A DNA stretch of 64,000 nucleotides, taken from Pseudocoprococcus catus. Its GTDB lineage: Bacteria; Bacillota; Clostridia; Lachnospirales; Lachnospiraceae. Positions 52,024 to 60,154 of the stretch are shown one piece after another (within the stretch, counting starts at the first letter, position 1; each line of letters opens with the position of its first letter). Where the stretch lies: contig NZ_LR698973.1 of assembly GCF_902381825.1 (NCBI RefSeq), positions 3,249,640 to 3,313,639 of the forward strand, written 5' to 3'. The position numbers and the translations under genes were made by a program. A model generated the notes under the pieces. The model was not told where the DNA came from. It worked only from the letters and a program-made list of their open reading frames with translations, and searched no databases.

Positions 52024-52926
52024 ATGAAAAGCCTGAAGAAACTGGCGGGCATGATTGGGATTGTTATTCTGTTATGCGGCATTATGACCGGATGTTCCGG
52101 AAAGAGACTGTATTCAGAAGAGGAATTAACACAGATCCATGATGTAGTTGGTGCGGTGGAACAGATAACAAAGGAATTCCAGTATGTGATCGGCGGCAGC
52201 ATACAGTCGCTTTTGGAGGATTCTTCAAGCAGGGCAGATTTGATGGATTATGTGTCCACAAGGAAATATGACCCGGACAAGAAGATCATTGCATTGACCT
52301 TTGATGATGGTCCGAGTACAGATGAGACAAATGGTACCAGTGATCTGTTGGATCTTCTTGAACAGTATGATAGCAAAGCAACATTTTTTTGCTTGGGCAA
52401 CAGACTCAATGATGAATCTGCGCCTTTGCTGAAAAGAATGGTTGAACTTGGCTGTGAGATCGGCAACCACAGCTATGACCATGCACAGCTGACGAAACTG
52501 GATGCCAAAGGTGTCCGTGATGAGATTGATACGACCAACGAATTGATTAAGAAATATTCAGGCAGAGACTGCCGTATTATCCGACCGCCATATGGCGCGG
52601 CTGATAATGACATTGTACCGACGAATGTATCACAGCCTTTTATTATGTGGGATATGGATACATTAGATTGGAAGACTAAGAATGCAGCCAGTGTAATTTC
52701 GCTCGTGGAAAAGTATAAGGAGCAGGACTGGGATGGTGCTGTTATACTGATGCATGATATCCATCCGACAACAATTGAAGCCTGTAAGACAATAATACCT
52801 GAACTGGTGAATGACGGATACCAGTTAGTCACGGTATCGGAGTTGGCTTATCTCAAAGGTGTTAAACTGGAACCGGGCAAGAGTTATTGGGGCATTGATG
52901 AGAAATCAACTGAAACAGACTATTAG
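52024..52926 (+). CDS. Polysaccharide deacetylase, lipoprotein
   Basis: 300 residues from the ATG at 52024 (GAGGGAG upstream). A lipobox GIMTGC (Cys24) follows a short hydrophobic signal, so it is a lipid-anchored surface enzyme. NodB homology domain: ALTFDDGPSTDET (Asp pair), NHSYDHAQL (His ligands), RPPYGAADND and the closing LMHDIHPTT. It removes acetyl groups from peptidoglycan or other wall sugars, giving lysozyme resistance in related bacteria. Convergent with prfC. Confidence 0.93.
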   Translation: MKSLKKLAGMIGIVILLCGIMTGCSGKRLYSEEELTQIHDVVGAVEQITKEFQYVIGGSIQSLLEDSSSRADLMDYVSTRKYDPDKKIIALTFDDGPSTDETNGTSDLLDLLEQYDSKATFFCLGNRLNDESAPLLKRMVELGCEIGNHSYDHAQLTKLDAKGVRDEIDTTNELIKKYSGRDCRIIRPPYGAADNDIVPTNVSQPFIMWDMDTLDWKTKNAASVISLVEKYKEQDWDGAVILMHDIHPTTIEACKTIIPELVNDGYQLVTVSELAYLKGVKLEPGKSYWGIDEKSTETDY

Positions 52927-52940
52927 CATGGTTGTTTGCG

Positions 52941-53065
52941 TTCGGCCGCTCGGAAAGCCATGTGATAAAAAAGAAAAATCCCCCATTGAAAACAACGCGC
53001 ACCCGCACGAAACGTTTTCAATGGGGGATTTTTCTTTTTTATGATATAACCTACCAGCGGCCGAA
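52941..53065. repeat. Conserved-apex hairpin, copy C
   Basis: Core arms of 29 bp (ATAAAAAAGAAAAATCCCCC onwards to GAAAAC, 52965-52993) pair perfectly with the stretch ending at 53042. An outer block TTCGGCCGCT (52941-52950)/AGCGGCCGAA (53056-53065) reaches into the last codons of prfC. The apex, ACGCGCACCCGCACGAAACG, matches copies A and B on the reverse strand. Long T-runs on both sides make it an efficient bidirectional terminator for the deacetylase and prfC. Confidence 0.9.
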
Positions 53066-54643
53066 CTCGGACAACTCAAGGCCTTTATTCTTATCCAAAA
53101 CGGACTGAACAGCCCATTCATGAACAAAGAGCAGCAGCGGGTTGCCTTTGAGGTCTTTGATACGCTTCATATCGGATGTGCCGATAATCTTGTTTGTCTC
53201 AATTTCATCCTTATTGGCAATCCAGCGGATGTATTCGTGAGGCATTGGTTCAAGACGGATCTCAACGCCGTATTCATTGAGCAGACGGTGCTTCAGAACG
53301 TCGAACTGAAGGACACCGACAACGCCGACGATGATCTCTTCCATACCGGTGTTGTATTCCTGGAAGATCTGGATGGCACCTTCCTGGGCAATCTGGGAGA
53401 TGCCTTTGATGAACTGCTTACGCTTCATGGTATCTACCTGACGGACTTTGGCAAAATGCTCAGGTGCGAAAGTCGGAATACCTTCAAAGGCGAATTTCTT
53501 GCCGGGTGCGCAGACGGTATCTCCGATGGAGAAAATACCCGGGTCAAAGACACCGATAATATCCCCGGCATAGGCTTCGCTGATAACCTTACGTTCCTGA
53601 GCCATCAGCTGCTGCGGCTGGGAAAGACGGAGCTTCTTCTTACCCTGTACGTGATAAACTTCTTTGTCAGCATCAAACTTGCCGGAACAGATACGCATGA
53701 AAGCGATTCGGTCGCGGTGTGCCTTGTTCATATTGGCCTGGATCTTGAATACAAAAGCTGAAAAGTCCGGGCTGAAGGTATCGATGAGACCGGAGTCAGA
53801 CATTCTCGGCAACGGAGAGCTTGTCATTTCCAGGAAGTAATTCAGGAAAAGCTCAATACCGAAGTTATTCAGGGCAGAACCAAAGAAAACAGGTGAGAGC
53901 TGACCTTTGGAGACAAGATCCATATCCAGTTCATCACTGGCACCATCTAAAAGTTCAATATCATCTACAAGTCTTTCATAAAGTTCGGATCCAAGTTCCT
54001 GCTCAAGTTCAGGAGAGTCCATGGTCAGATCCTTGTCGGATGCGGCCTTCATACCGTTATTATTCTCTGTGAAGGCGTGGATATGGCGTGTCTGACGGTC
54101 ATAGACACCCTTAAACTCCTTACCGCTGCCGATAGGCCAGTTGATCGGGCATGTGTGGATGCCGAGGACGGATTCGATATCTTCCATCAGGTCAAATGGG
54201 TCCTGGGCTTCACGGTCCAGCTTGTTGATAAATGTAAAAATCGGAATATGGCGCAGCACACAAACCTTGAAAAGCTTGATAGTCTGAGCCTCAACACCCT
54301 TGGATGCGTCGATAACCATGACTGCAGAATCTGCCGCCATCAGTGTACGGTAGGTATCTTCAGAGAAATCCTGATGTCCCGGTGTATCCAGAATATTGAT
54401 ACAATAATCTTTATAGTTAAACTGCATAACGGAAGAAGTAACCGAAATACCTCTTTCCTTCTCAATTTCCATCCAGTCGGAGACAGCATGTTTTGCTGTT
54501 TTCTTTCCCTTTACGGAGCCGGCCAGATTGATGGCACCGCCATAGAGCAAAAACTTCTCTGTCAATGTCGTCTTACCGGCATCGGGATGGGAAATAATTG
54601 CAAATGTACGGCGTCTTTCTATTTCCTTTTTAAAATCAGCCAT
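53051..54643 (-). CDS. prfC: Peptide chain release factor 3
   Basis: 530 residues from the ATG at 54643, behind GGAGG; the frame extends slightly up. A translational GTPase that recycles RF1/RF2 after termination. G1 is SHPDAGKTT (18-26), switch I ERGISVTSSVMQFNYKDY, G3 DTPGHQDFSEDTYRT, G4 NKLDREAQDP. Domains II and III follow, and the C-terminus EFGRW is complete. Start and length are usual. Its last codons form part of the hairpin of copy C. Confidence 0.97.
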   Translation of the reverse strand: MADFKKEIERRRTFAIISHPDAGKTTLTEKFLLYGGAINLAGSVKGKKTAKHAVSDWMEIEKERGISVTSSVMQFNYKDYCINILDTPGHQDFSEDTYRTLMAADSAVMVIDASKGVEAQTIKLFKVCVLRHIPIFTFINKLDREAQDPFDLMEDIESVLGIHTCPINWPIGSGKEFKGVYDRQTRHIHAFTENNNGMKAASDKDLTMDSPELEQELGSELYERLVDDIELLDGASDELDMDLVSKGQLSPVFFGSALNNFGIELFLNYFLEMTSSPLPRMSDSGLIDTFSPDFSAFVFKIQANMNKAHRDRIAFMRICSGKFDADKEVYHVQGKKKLRLSQPQQLMAQERKVISEAYAGDIIGVFDPGIFSIGDTVCAPGKKFAFEGIPTFAPEHFAKVRQVDTMKRKQFIKGISQIAQEGAIQIFQEYNTGMEEIIVGVVGVLQFDVLKHRLLNEYGVEIRLEPMPHEYIRWIANKDEIETNKIIGTSDMKRIKDLKGNPLLLFVHEWAVQSVLDKNKGLELSEFGRW

Positions 54644-54716
54644 TTTAAATCCTCCATTCAATCTCTGATATTTTAGCGTGAACAGGGCCTCCTTGTCAAG
54701 AAAAAGGCGGATATCC

Positions 54717-54745
54717 TTGCAAAATAGCGATTTTTACGGTATATT
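54717..54745 (+). promoter_or_regulatory. Promoter of the degV gene
   Basis: TTGCAA (54717-54722), 17 bases, TATATT (54740-54745). Confidence 0.55.
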
Positions 54746-54787
54746 AGACAGGTATAGAATTTTTTTGAATATAAGGAGGATTGGCCA

Positions 54788-55660
54788 ATGGCAAGAATCG
54801 CTATTGTGACAGACAGTAACAGCGGCATCACCCAGGCAGAAGGAAAGCAGCTTGGAGTTTATGTATTACCGATGCCTTTTGATATAGATGGACAGCCGTA
54901 TTTTGAGGATATTAATCTGACACAGGAACAATTTTATGAGAAGCTGACGGGAGATGCAGATGTATCCACATCCCAGCCGTCACCGGATGCGGTTATGTCT
55001 CTGTGGGATGACCTTTTGAAGAATAAAGAGTATGATGAGATCGTCCACATTCCGATGTCAAGCGGGCTCAGCAGTTCCTGTGCTACAGCCATGATGCTGG
55101 CACAGGATTATGACGGCAAGGTTCAGGTTGTGGATAACCAGAGAATTTCCGTGACTATGAAGCTTTCTGTACTGGATGCCATGAAGATGGCAGAAGACGG
55201 TCTTTCAGCAGCAGAGATCAAACGGATACTGGAGGAGCAGAAGTTTAATTCCAGCATTTATATTATGGTAGATACATTGAAGTATCTGAAGAAAGGCGGA
55301 CGTATCACACCGGCAGCAGCAGCCCTTGGTACATTGCTCAGACTGAAGCCGGTTCTGCAGATCCAGGGCGAGAAGCTGGATGCTTTTGCAAAGGCCAGAA
55401 CCGTGAAGCAGGCAAAGAGAATTATGCTTGATGCGATTCACAAGGATATCGAGACACGTATGGGCGGCGAGGTGAATATGGATAATCTCCACATTGCAGC
55501 TGCTTATACACCGGGAGAAGGTGTTGAACAGTGGCTTGAAGAAATCCGCAGGGAATTCCCGGACAAGGAGATTATAGTAGATCCGCTTTCATTAAGTATA
55601 TCCTGTCATATCGGACCGGGCGCTCTGGCTATAACAGTGACAAAGAAGACGGAATATTAG
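54788..55660 (+). CDS. DegV family fatty-acid-binding protein
   Basis: 290 residues, AAGGAGG before the ATG. DegV fold: N-terminal VTDSNSGITQAEGKQLGVYV with the family's Ser/Thr pocket, DVSTSQPSPDAV, then HIPMSSGLSSSCATA and MVDTLKYLKKGGRI. Members bind a fatty acid and some (FakB) serve fatty-acid kinase FakA for phospholipid synthesis; FakA is not in this window. Followed 2 bases later by the deoxyinosine glycosylase gene in the same transcript. Confidence 0.92.
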   Translation: MARIAIVTDSNSGITQAEGKQLGVYVLPMPFDIDGQPYFEDINLTQEQFYEKLTGDADVSTSQPSPDAVMSLWDDLLKNKEYDEIVHIPMSSGLSSSCATAMMLAQDYDGKVQVVDNQRISVTMKLSVLDAMKMAEDGLSAAEIKRILEEQKFNSSIYIMVDTLKYLKKGGRITPAAAALGTLLRLKPVLQIQGEKLDAFAKARTVKQAKRIMLDAIHKDIETRMGGEVNMDNLHIAAAYTPGEGVEQWLEEIRREFPDKEIIVDPLSLSISCHIGPGALAITVTKKTEY

Positions 55661-55662
55661 AA

Positions 55663-56157
55663 ATGCGTACATATACTCATGTGGTACATGATCTGACACC
55701 CGTTTATGATGAGCATTCGCGGATATTGATACTTGGATCGCTGCCTTCGGTGAAATCCCGGGGGCAGTTTTTTTATAATCATCCGCAGAATCGTTTCTGG
55801 AAAGTACTGGCAGCGGTGACAGACCATGCGCCGTTAGAAAATGTGGAAGAAAAGAAACAGTTTTTGTTGGAGCATCAGATTGCCCTGTGGGATGTAATCG
55901 CCAGTTGTGATATTATCGGCTCCAGCGACAGCAGTATTAAGAATGTTGTGGCGAATGATATTGGCAGGGTTCTCTCGGAAGCACCTATCCGGCAGATCTT
56001 TGTCAATGGCCAGACAGCGTTTAAACTCTATAAGAAATATGTTTTTCCGGAAACCGGAGTGATGCCGGTGTGTCTGCCTTCCACCAGTCCGGCCAATGCA
56101 GCCTGGAATATGGAGAAACTGACAGAGGCATGGCAGGTGATTGTCAGAGAATCGTAA
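55663..56157 (+). CDS. DNA-deoxyinosine glycosylase (UDG superfamily)
   Basis: 164 residues. It has the MUG/TDG-like signature: LILGSLPSVKSRGQFFYNHP, N.FW, and the end motif CLPSTSPANA that holds the damaged base. Enzymes of this kind remove deoxyinosine (or U/T mismatches) from DNA for base excision repair. The ATG at 55663 is close to the degV stop and has a poor ribosome binding site, so it may depend on translation of degV. Confidence 0.9.
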   Translation: MRTYTHVVHDLTPVYDEHSRILILGSLPSVKSRGQFFYNHPQNRFWKVLAAVTDHAPLENVEEKKQFLLEHQIALWDVIASCDIIGSSDSSIKNVVANDIGRVLSEAPIRQIFVNGQTAFKLYKKYVFPETGVMPVCLPSTSPANAAWNMEKLTEAWQVIVRES

Positions 56158-56168
56158 GGCTTCTTTCA

Positions 56169-56197
56169 TTGTTTTCATGCAGCAGGTATGTTATAAT
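56169..56197 (+). promoter_or_regulatory. Promoter of the DUF6612 lipoprotein gene
   Basis: TTGTTT (56169-56174), 17 bases, TATAAT (56192-56197). Confidence 0.6.
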
Positions 56198-56270
56198 CTG
56201 AATATAAGATGCATGAAAATGGGGACAAGGACTGGGCTTTTAGGCACAGGGAGAAAGGAAAAGGGAAAGT

Positions 56271-57155
56271 ATGAAGAAGCGATTTTTGGGCATGGTGACG
56301 GCAGGGATTTTGGCAACAGTTATGCTGGCGGGCTGCGGAGCATCCGCATCAAAGGTAACCGCAGAATCTTTATTGCAGGAAGTCCAGAGTAAATGTGATG
56401 CAATGAAGTCTTTGGAGACACACACAACAGCGGAGATCACACTTGAGTCAGATGCTCTTGGCGGAACCATGGATATGACTATGGATATGACCATGCAGAC
56501 AACCATAGAACCGGTTGCTAACTACCTGAAGGGCAATATCAGTATTCCGGGGCTGGGTACAGCAATGGATATGGAGAATTACACAGTGGTCCAGGATGAC
56601 CAGATTCTTTCTTATACCGGTATAGCGGGCCAATGGATGGTGTCTAAGATGGCCTATGACAAGGATTCTGTAGAGAGAATCAATGCTGCAGCAGAAGATC
56701 TGCTTAAGAGCAAGGATTCTCTGAAGTTAGCAGACGAGACACAGGATGTGGATGGCACGGAAGCCTATATGATTTCCGGCAGTATTTCCGGTGCAGATGT
56801 GAAGAATCTGCTGAGTTCCATGGAGAGTACACTTGGCGGTCTGACTGGTGATACAGAGATGAATCTGGATGATATCACCGTGGACTTTACCTATGCTGTC
56901 AGCAAGGCGGATAAGATGCCATTATATATGGATATGGTATTTAGTGGTCTGGGTGCCGGTGAGGGTGATGAACAGGTGACATTCAGCAAGTTCAACATGA
57001 AGATGGAATATACGAATTATGATACTGTAGAAGCCATCACGGTTCCTCAGGATGTCGTTGATTCTGCAATCGATGTGACAGATTATCTGAATGATTCTCA
57101 GAATGAGACATCTACAGAAACAGAGACTCAGACTGAGAGTGAATCAGCAGCATAA
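56271..57155 (+). CDS. DUF6612-type lipoprotein
   Basis: 294 residues, AAAGGAAAAGGG before the ATG. Lipobox LAGC (Cys22). Body pattern as in DUF6612 lipoproteins of Firmicutes: ESLLQEVQSKCDAMKSLETH, then many Met-rich strands (GTMDMTMDMTMQTTIE), and MEYTNYDTVEAITVPQDVVD near the end, followed by a Thr/Glu/Ser tail. It should sit on the outer membrane face as a binding or sensing protein; function unknown. Confidence 0.85.
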   Translation: MKKRFLGMVTAGILATVMLAGCGASASKVTAESLLQEVQSKCDAMKSLETHTTAEITLESDALGGTMDMTMDMTMQTTIEPVANYLKGNISIPGLGTAMDMENYTVVQDDQILSYTGIAGQWMVSKMAYDKDSVERINAAAEDLLKSKDSLKLADETQDVDGTEAYMISGSISGADVKNLLSSMESTLGGLTGDTEMNLDDITVDFTYAVSKADKMPLYMDMVFSGLGAGEGDEQVTFSKFNMKMEYTNYDTVEAITVPQDVVDSAIDVTDYLNDSQNETSTETETQTESESAA

Positions 57156-57191
57156 ATTGAATCTGAAGACTTGAAGAAGACTTTATATGAT

Positions 57192-57230
57192 GAAAATAAC
57201 CGGGCAGTTTAATCTGTCCGGTTATTTTTG
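57192..57230 (+). terminator. Terminator after the lipoprotein gene
   Basis: AAAATAACCGGGCAG and CTGTCCGGTTATTTT pair with one mismatch and the right arm ends in a T-run. Confidence 0.85.
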
Positions 57231-57269
57231 CGTTCACGTTTCAGATCATCTGTCGTATGAATAAATTTA

Positions 57270-57298
57270 TTGACACTGCCACATACTACCTGTATAAG
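57270..57298 (+). promoter_or_regulatory. Promoter of spoVT
   Basis: TTGACA (57270-57275), 17 bases, TATAAG (57293-57298), a vegetative-type promoter. SpoVT is usually under sigma-G in Bacillus; a clear sigma-G site was not seen here. Confidence 0.5.
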
Positions 57299-57411
57299 AT
57301 GTGTGGGAATTCAGATGAAAATTGATGTCTGTGCAGCAGACCGGAATTCCGTATCGGGACCCATGGGCGGGTCGCGGATGAAAATAGACAGTAAACAGGA
57401 GGAATGGCATT

Positions 57412-57960
57412 ATGAAGGCGACAGGAATTGTAAGACGTATCGATGATCTGGGGCGGGTGGTTGTGCCTAAAGAAATCAGAAGAACGCTGAGAATCCGGGA
57501 GGGTGATCCGTTGGAAATATATACAGACAGAGAAGGCGGTATTATTCTTAGAAAATATTCACCGATTGGTGAATTAAGCCAGTTTTCAAAACAATATGCG
57601 GAGGCCCTGGCACAGAATACCGGCTATATTGTCAGTATTACAGACCGAGACCGGCATATTGCGACGGCCGGTTCGGGGAAAAAAGAGTTGATGCAGAAAG
57701 AGATCAGCCGTCAGTTGGACAATCTGATGAATCAAAGAGAGAATCTTCTGGCTGTGAAAGGGGAACGAAAATTTATTCCGATTACGGAGGATGGCGGAGA
57801 AAATTATACAGCACAGGTCATCTATCCGATTATCGCAGAAGGAGATGCCATCGGCACCGTTATTCTGACGACAAAGGATGAAAAAGTACGGATGGGCGAG
57901 ATGGAAATGAAACTGGCTGCTTCAGCTGCCAGTTTTCTCGGGCGACAGTTGGAACAATAA
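57412..57960 (+). CDS. spoVT: Stage V sporulation protein T
   Basis: 182 residues, AGGAGG before the ATG. An N-terminal AbrB-type DNA-binding hairpin (MKATGIVRRIDDLGRVVVPK, EIRRTLRIREGDPLEIYTD) and a C-terminal GAF-like domain (residues 60-180, VSITDRDRHIATAGSGKK). Length fits SpoVT, a regulator of late forespore genes, and shows the host is a spore-former or carries its remnants. Single gene. Confidence 0.94.
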   Translation: MKATGIVRRIDDLGRVVVPKEIRRTLRIREGDPLEIYTDREGGIILRKYSPIGELSQFSKQYAEALAQNTGYIVSITDRDRHIATAGSGKKELMQKEISRQLDNLMNQRENLLAVKGERKFIPITEDGGENYTAQVIYPIIAEGDAIGTVILTTKDEKVRMGEMEMKLAASAASFLGRQLEQ

Positions 57961-58014
57961 GACGGGTGGCGGGGGACAAGCGGCACAGGCAAAGTTGCAG
58001 AGAACATAAATTCC

Positions 58015-58043
58015 TTGATTTTAACCTGTGCCATTGCTATAAT
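58015..58043 (+). promoter_or_regulatory. Promoter of the dus gene
   Basis: TTGATT (58015-58020), 17 bases, TATAAT (58038-58043). Confidence 0.65.
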
Positions 58044-58078
58044 CAGAAAAGAAATTTCGTGAACAGAGGAAAAAGGCA

Positions 58079-59068
58079 ATGAGTGAGAACCAATTATATT
58101 TTGCACCCATGGAGGGAATTACAGGCAGCATTTACCGAAGAGCCCATCATCGGATATTCGGCGGTGTGGACAGATATTATGCACCGTTTATATTTACCAA
58201 TCCAAAAGGAAAAATCAGCAAAAAGGATTTATTGGAAATTGCGCCGGAGTACAATGAGGGATGTCGGGTTGTTCCACAGCTTTTGTCAAACTGTGCAGAG
58301 GATTTTATAGCCACAGCCCATACATTAAAAGGGCTGGGGTATGATGAGGTGAACCTGAATCTGGGGTGTCCATCGAGTACAGTGGCATCAAAGGGACGTG
58401 GCTCTGGATTCCTTGGAGAAAAGGAGGCGCTGAAAGCTTTCCTGGCAGATATTTTTGACAAAACAGATATGAAGATTTCTTTGAAGACAAGGATCGGGTT
58501 GAACCGTGCGGATGAGTTCGATGACATCCTTGATATTTATCAAGCCTTTCCGGTGGAAATGCTGATCGTGCATCCGAGAATCAGAATGGACTATTACAGC
58601 GGTAAGCCGGATATGGAAGCCTTTGAGAAAGCGAGTGCCAGGATGCCTTTTCCTGTTTGCTATAATGGGGATATATTTACAGCAGCAGCTTATGGACGTG
58701 TCAGTGAAAAATATTCAGATATCCGTCATTGGATGATAGGCCGGGGGCTTTTGTCTAATCCGGCATTGTGTCGTGAAATTCGAGGCGGGGATTGTGCGTC
58801 CCGGGAAGAACTGGCGGATTATTATCATACAATGCGGGATGAATATGAAGTACGCCTGCAGGGAAATAAGAAAGTCGTTTTTCTGATGAAGGAATTCTGG
58901 CATTATATCAGCTGGATCCTTTCAGAGGAGGACCGACAGGAAATCGATGTACTGATGCATCTGAGAGATGGAGCGGAATTCTTTCGGAAAGCGGAAGAAA
59001 TTGCGGCAAACTGTACAGTGGTGAAAGGACAGGGGTTTCATTCTGAGATGGAAGTACATAAGTTTTAG
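58079..59068 (+). CDS. tRNA-dihydrouridine synthase family protein
   Basis: 329 residues, GAGGAAAAAGG before the ATG. A TIM-barrel flavoenzyme with APMEGITGSIYRRAHHRIFG, the catalytic cysteine motif LNLGCPSSTVASKGRGSGFL and RPR-like MLIVHPRIRMDYYSGKPDME. It reduces uridine in tRNA with FMN. The 'LNLGCPSSTV' form places it in the Dus group but I cannot name the subfamily. Single gene, convergent with the YheO-like regulator. Confidence 0.92.
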   Translation: MSENQLYFAPMEGITGSIYRRAHHRIFGGVDRYYAPFIFTNPKGKISKKDLLEIAPEYNEGCRVVPQLLSNCAEDFIATAHTLKGLGYDEVNLNLGCPSSTVASKGRGSGFLGEKEALKAFLADIFDKTDMKISLKTRIGLNRADEFDDILDIYQAFPVEMLIVHPRIRMDYYSGKPDMEAFEKASARMPFPVCYNGDIFTAAAYGRVSEKYSDIRHWMIGRGLLSNPALCREIRGGDCASREELADYYHTMRDEYEVRLQGNKKVVFLMKEFWHYISWILSEEDRQEIDVLMHLRDGAEFFRKAEEIAANCTVVKGQGFHSEMEVHKF

Positions 59069-59086
59069 GGTAAATGACGGTGTAAT

Positions 59087-59113
59087 AAAAGGACGGTGGA
59101 AGCCGTCCTTTTA
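59087..59113. terminator. Bidirectional terminator between dus and the YheO-like gene
   Basis: AAAAGGACGG (59087-59096) pairs with CCGTCCTTTT (59103-59112). Confidence 0.85.
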
Positions 59114-59752
59114 TTTGTTGACATCAATATAGCTGTAAAGTGTATATTTGGAGATGCCGAAAAAGTTTGAAATTTTGTCTCCGGATTTTGTAATGAGAAA
59201 TGCACCGGCATCATTCAGAAATTGAATGGCGCGCACTTTATCATCCTTGGTCATCATGGCCACCGGTTTGCCGACCAGGGTAACAGACTGGCGAATCAGA
59301 TCTTCCAGCAGATCATTCACATTCTGAGGGATACTTTCAGGTTCCTTCTTATCATCCTCATTGGCAACCAGGGATTTCAGCGCCTGTTCAGCCAACAGCA
59401 TGCTTGTAATATCGTAATTGATAGACAGAATACCGGTAATCTTCTGCTCGGTGTCATCATGAATATAGATTGTACTGGACTTTAAAATACGTCCATCGCC
59501 TGTTTTGGTCAGGTATGCCAGGTGATCTGGTGGAGTAGAACCCTGAGCTCCCATTGCTTTCATGGCTTCCAGAACAACGTGTGAAGGACCGTCTCCGACT
59601 GCACGATGCGTCACATGTCCGTTTTCAACAAGGACAACGGAATGCTCAATATCTGTAGATGTCAGGTCGTGGAGAACGACTTCGCAGTTATCACCAAACT
59701 GTTTGGCAAGCGCTTTTGCTAACTGCCTGAAAAATGGCAGATTGAGTGTCAT
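59111..59752 (-). CDS. YheO-like PAS/HTH transcriptional regulator
   Basis: 213 residues from the ATG at 59752 (AAGGAG upstream). The N-terminal two thirds match the YheO-like PAS domain (QFGDNCEVVLHDLTSTDIEH; GRILKSSTIYIHDDTEQ; GILSINYDITSML), the last third is the short HTH that ends the family (DKVRAIQFLNDAGAFLITKS; VSKYTLYSYI-like FFGISKYTLYSYID). Members are often regulators of sugar or amino-acid (D-amino acid) use. No target is visible here. It has a consensus promoter upstream, divergent from gltB. Confidence 0.88.
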   Translation of the reverse strand: MTLNLPFFRQLAKALAKQFGDNCEVVLHDLTSTDIEHSVVLVENGHVTHRAVGDGPSHVVLEAMKAMGAQGSTPPDHLAYLTKTGDGRILKSSTIYIHDDTEQKITGILSINYDITSMLLAEQALKSLVANEDDKKEPESIPQNVNDLLEDLIRQSVTLVGKPVAMMTKDDKVRAIQFLNDAGAFLITKSGDKISNFFGISKYTLYSYIDVNK

Positions 59753-59806
59753 AAAATTGTGTCTCCTTCCTGCAAATATGATTAAAATGAACATTAATAT
59801 TATAAT

Positions 59807-59835
59807 AATATATCAATTTTTGTTAAAAATTGCAA
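59807..59835 (-). promoter_or_regulatory. Promoter of the YheO-like gene
   Basis: Reverse strand: TTGCAA (59830-59835), 17 bases, TATATT (59807-59812). Confidence 0.55.
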
Positions 59836-60014
59836 GGGATAAGACAAAAAAGTTTTTGGAAGCAACAATTTTTTTGTTATGTTGATTCAGCAGAAGGTGA
59901 GATGTAGAAGGAACAGTTTCACACAGAGATACAGGGAGAGACTATGCATGGTGTGGATGTATCGCTGCAAACCCTCAATTAAATAAAAATTGCTTGAGAG
60001 TTTATGGAAAAAGC

Positions 60015-60098
60015 TTGATATTGCCTACAAAATATGCTATCTTTTTTTCATAGCAAAGGACAAAGGCGTCTACTACAGGCGTGGTTTGTCCTTTTTTT
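60015..60098 (+). promoter_or_regulatory. gltB promoter followed at once by a terminator hairpin
   Basis: TTGATA (60015-60020), 17 bases, TATCTT (60038-60043). A hairpin AAAGGACAAA (60055-60064)/TTTGTCCTTT (60085-60094) with a seven-T run ends 56 bases before the start codon, so transcription would have to read through it. A weaker promoter (TTGTTA 60097, TAATTT 60120) downstream of the hairpin is an alternative. An ANTAR antiterminator is encoded behind glnA. Confidence 0.6.
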
Positions 60099-60154
60099 GT
60101 TACCATATTTTGGAAATGATAATTTTATACATAGAAGAAAGGTAGTGAGTGATA

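Larger units (their letters stand above)
59753..60154. other. Divergent control region of the YheO-like gene and gltB
   Basis: 402 bases without genes. Reverse-strand promoter at 59807-59835; a hairpin AAACCCTCAATT/AATTGCTTGAGAGTTT (59969-60003); gltB promoter and leader hairpin (60015-60098). Between 59836 and 59968 I see nothing more. Confidence 0.6.

Noticed and set aside
52859..53127. Mirror-image short open frames over copy C
   Set aside because: They read both arms of a palindrome and encode reversed copies of the same peptide; artefact of the hairpin.
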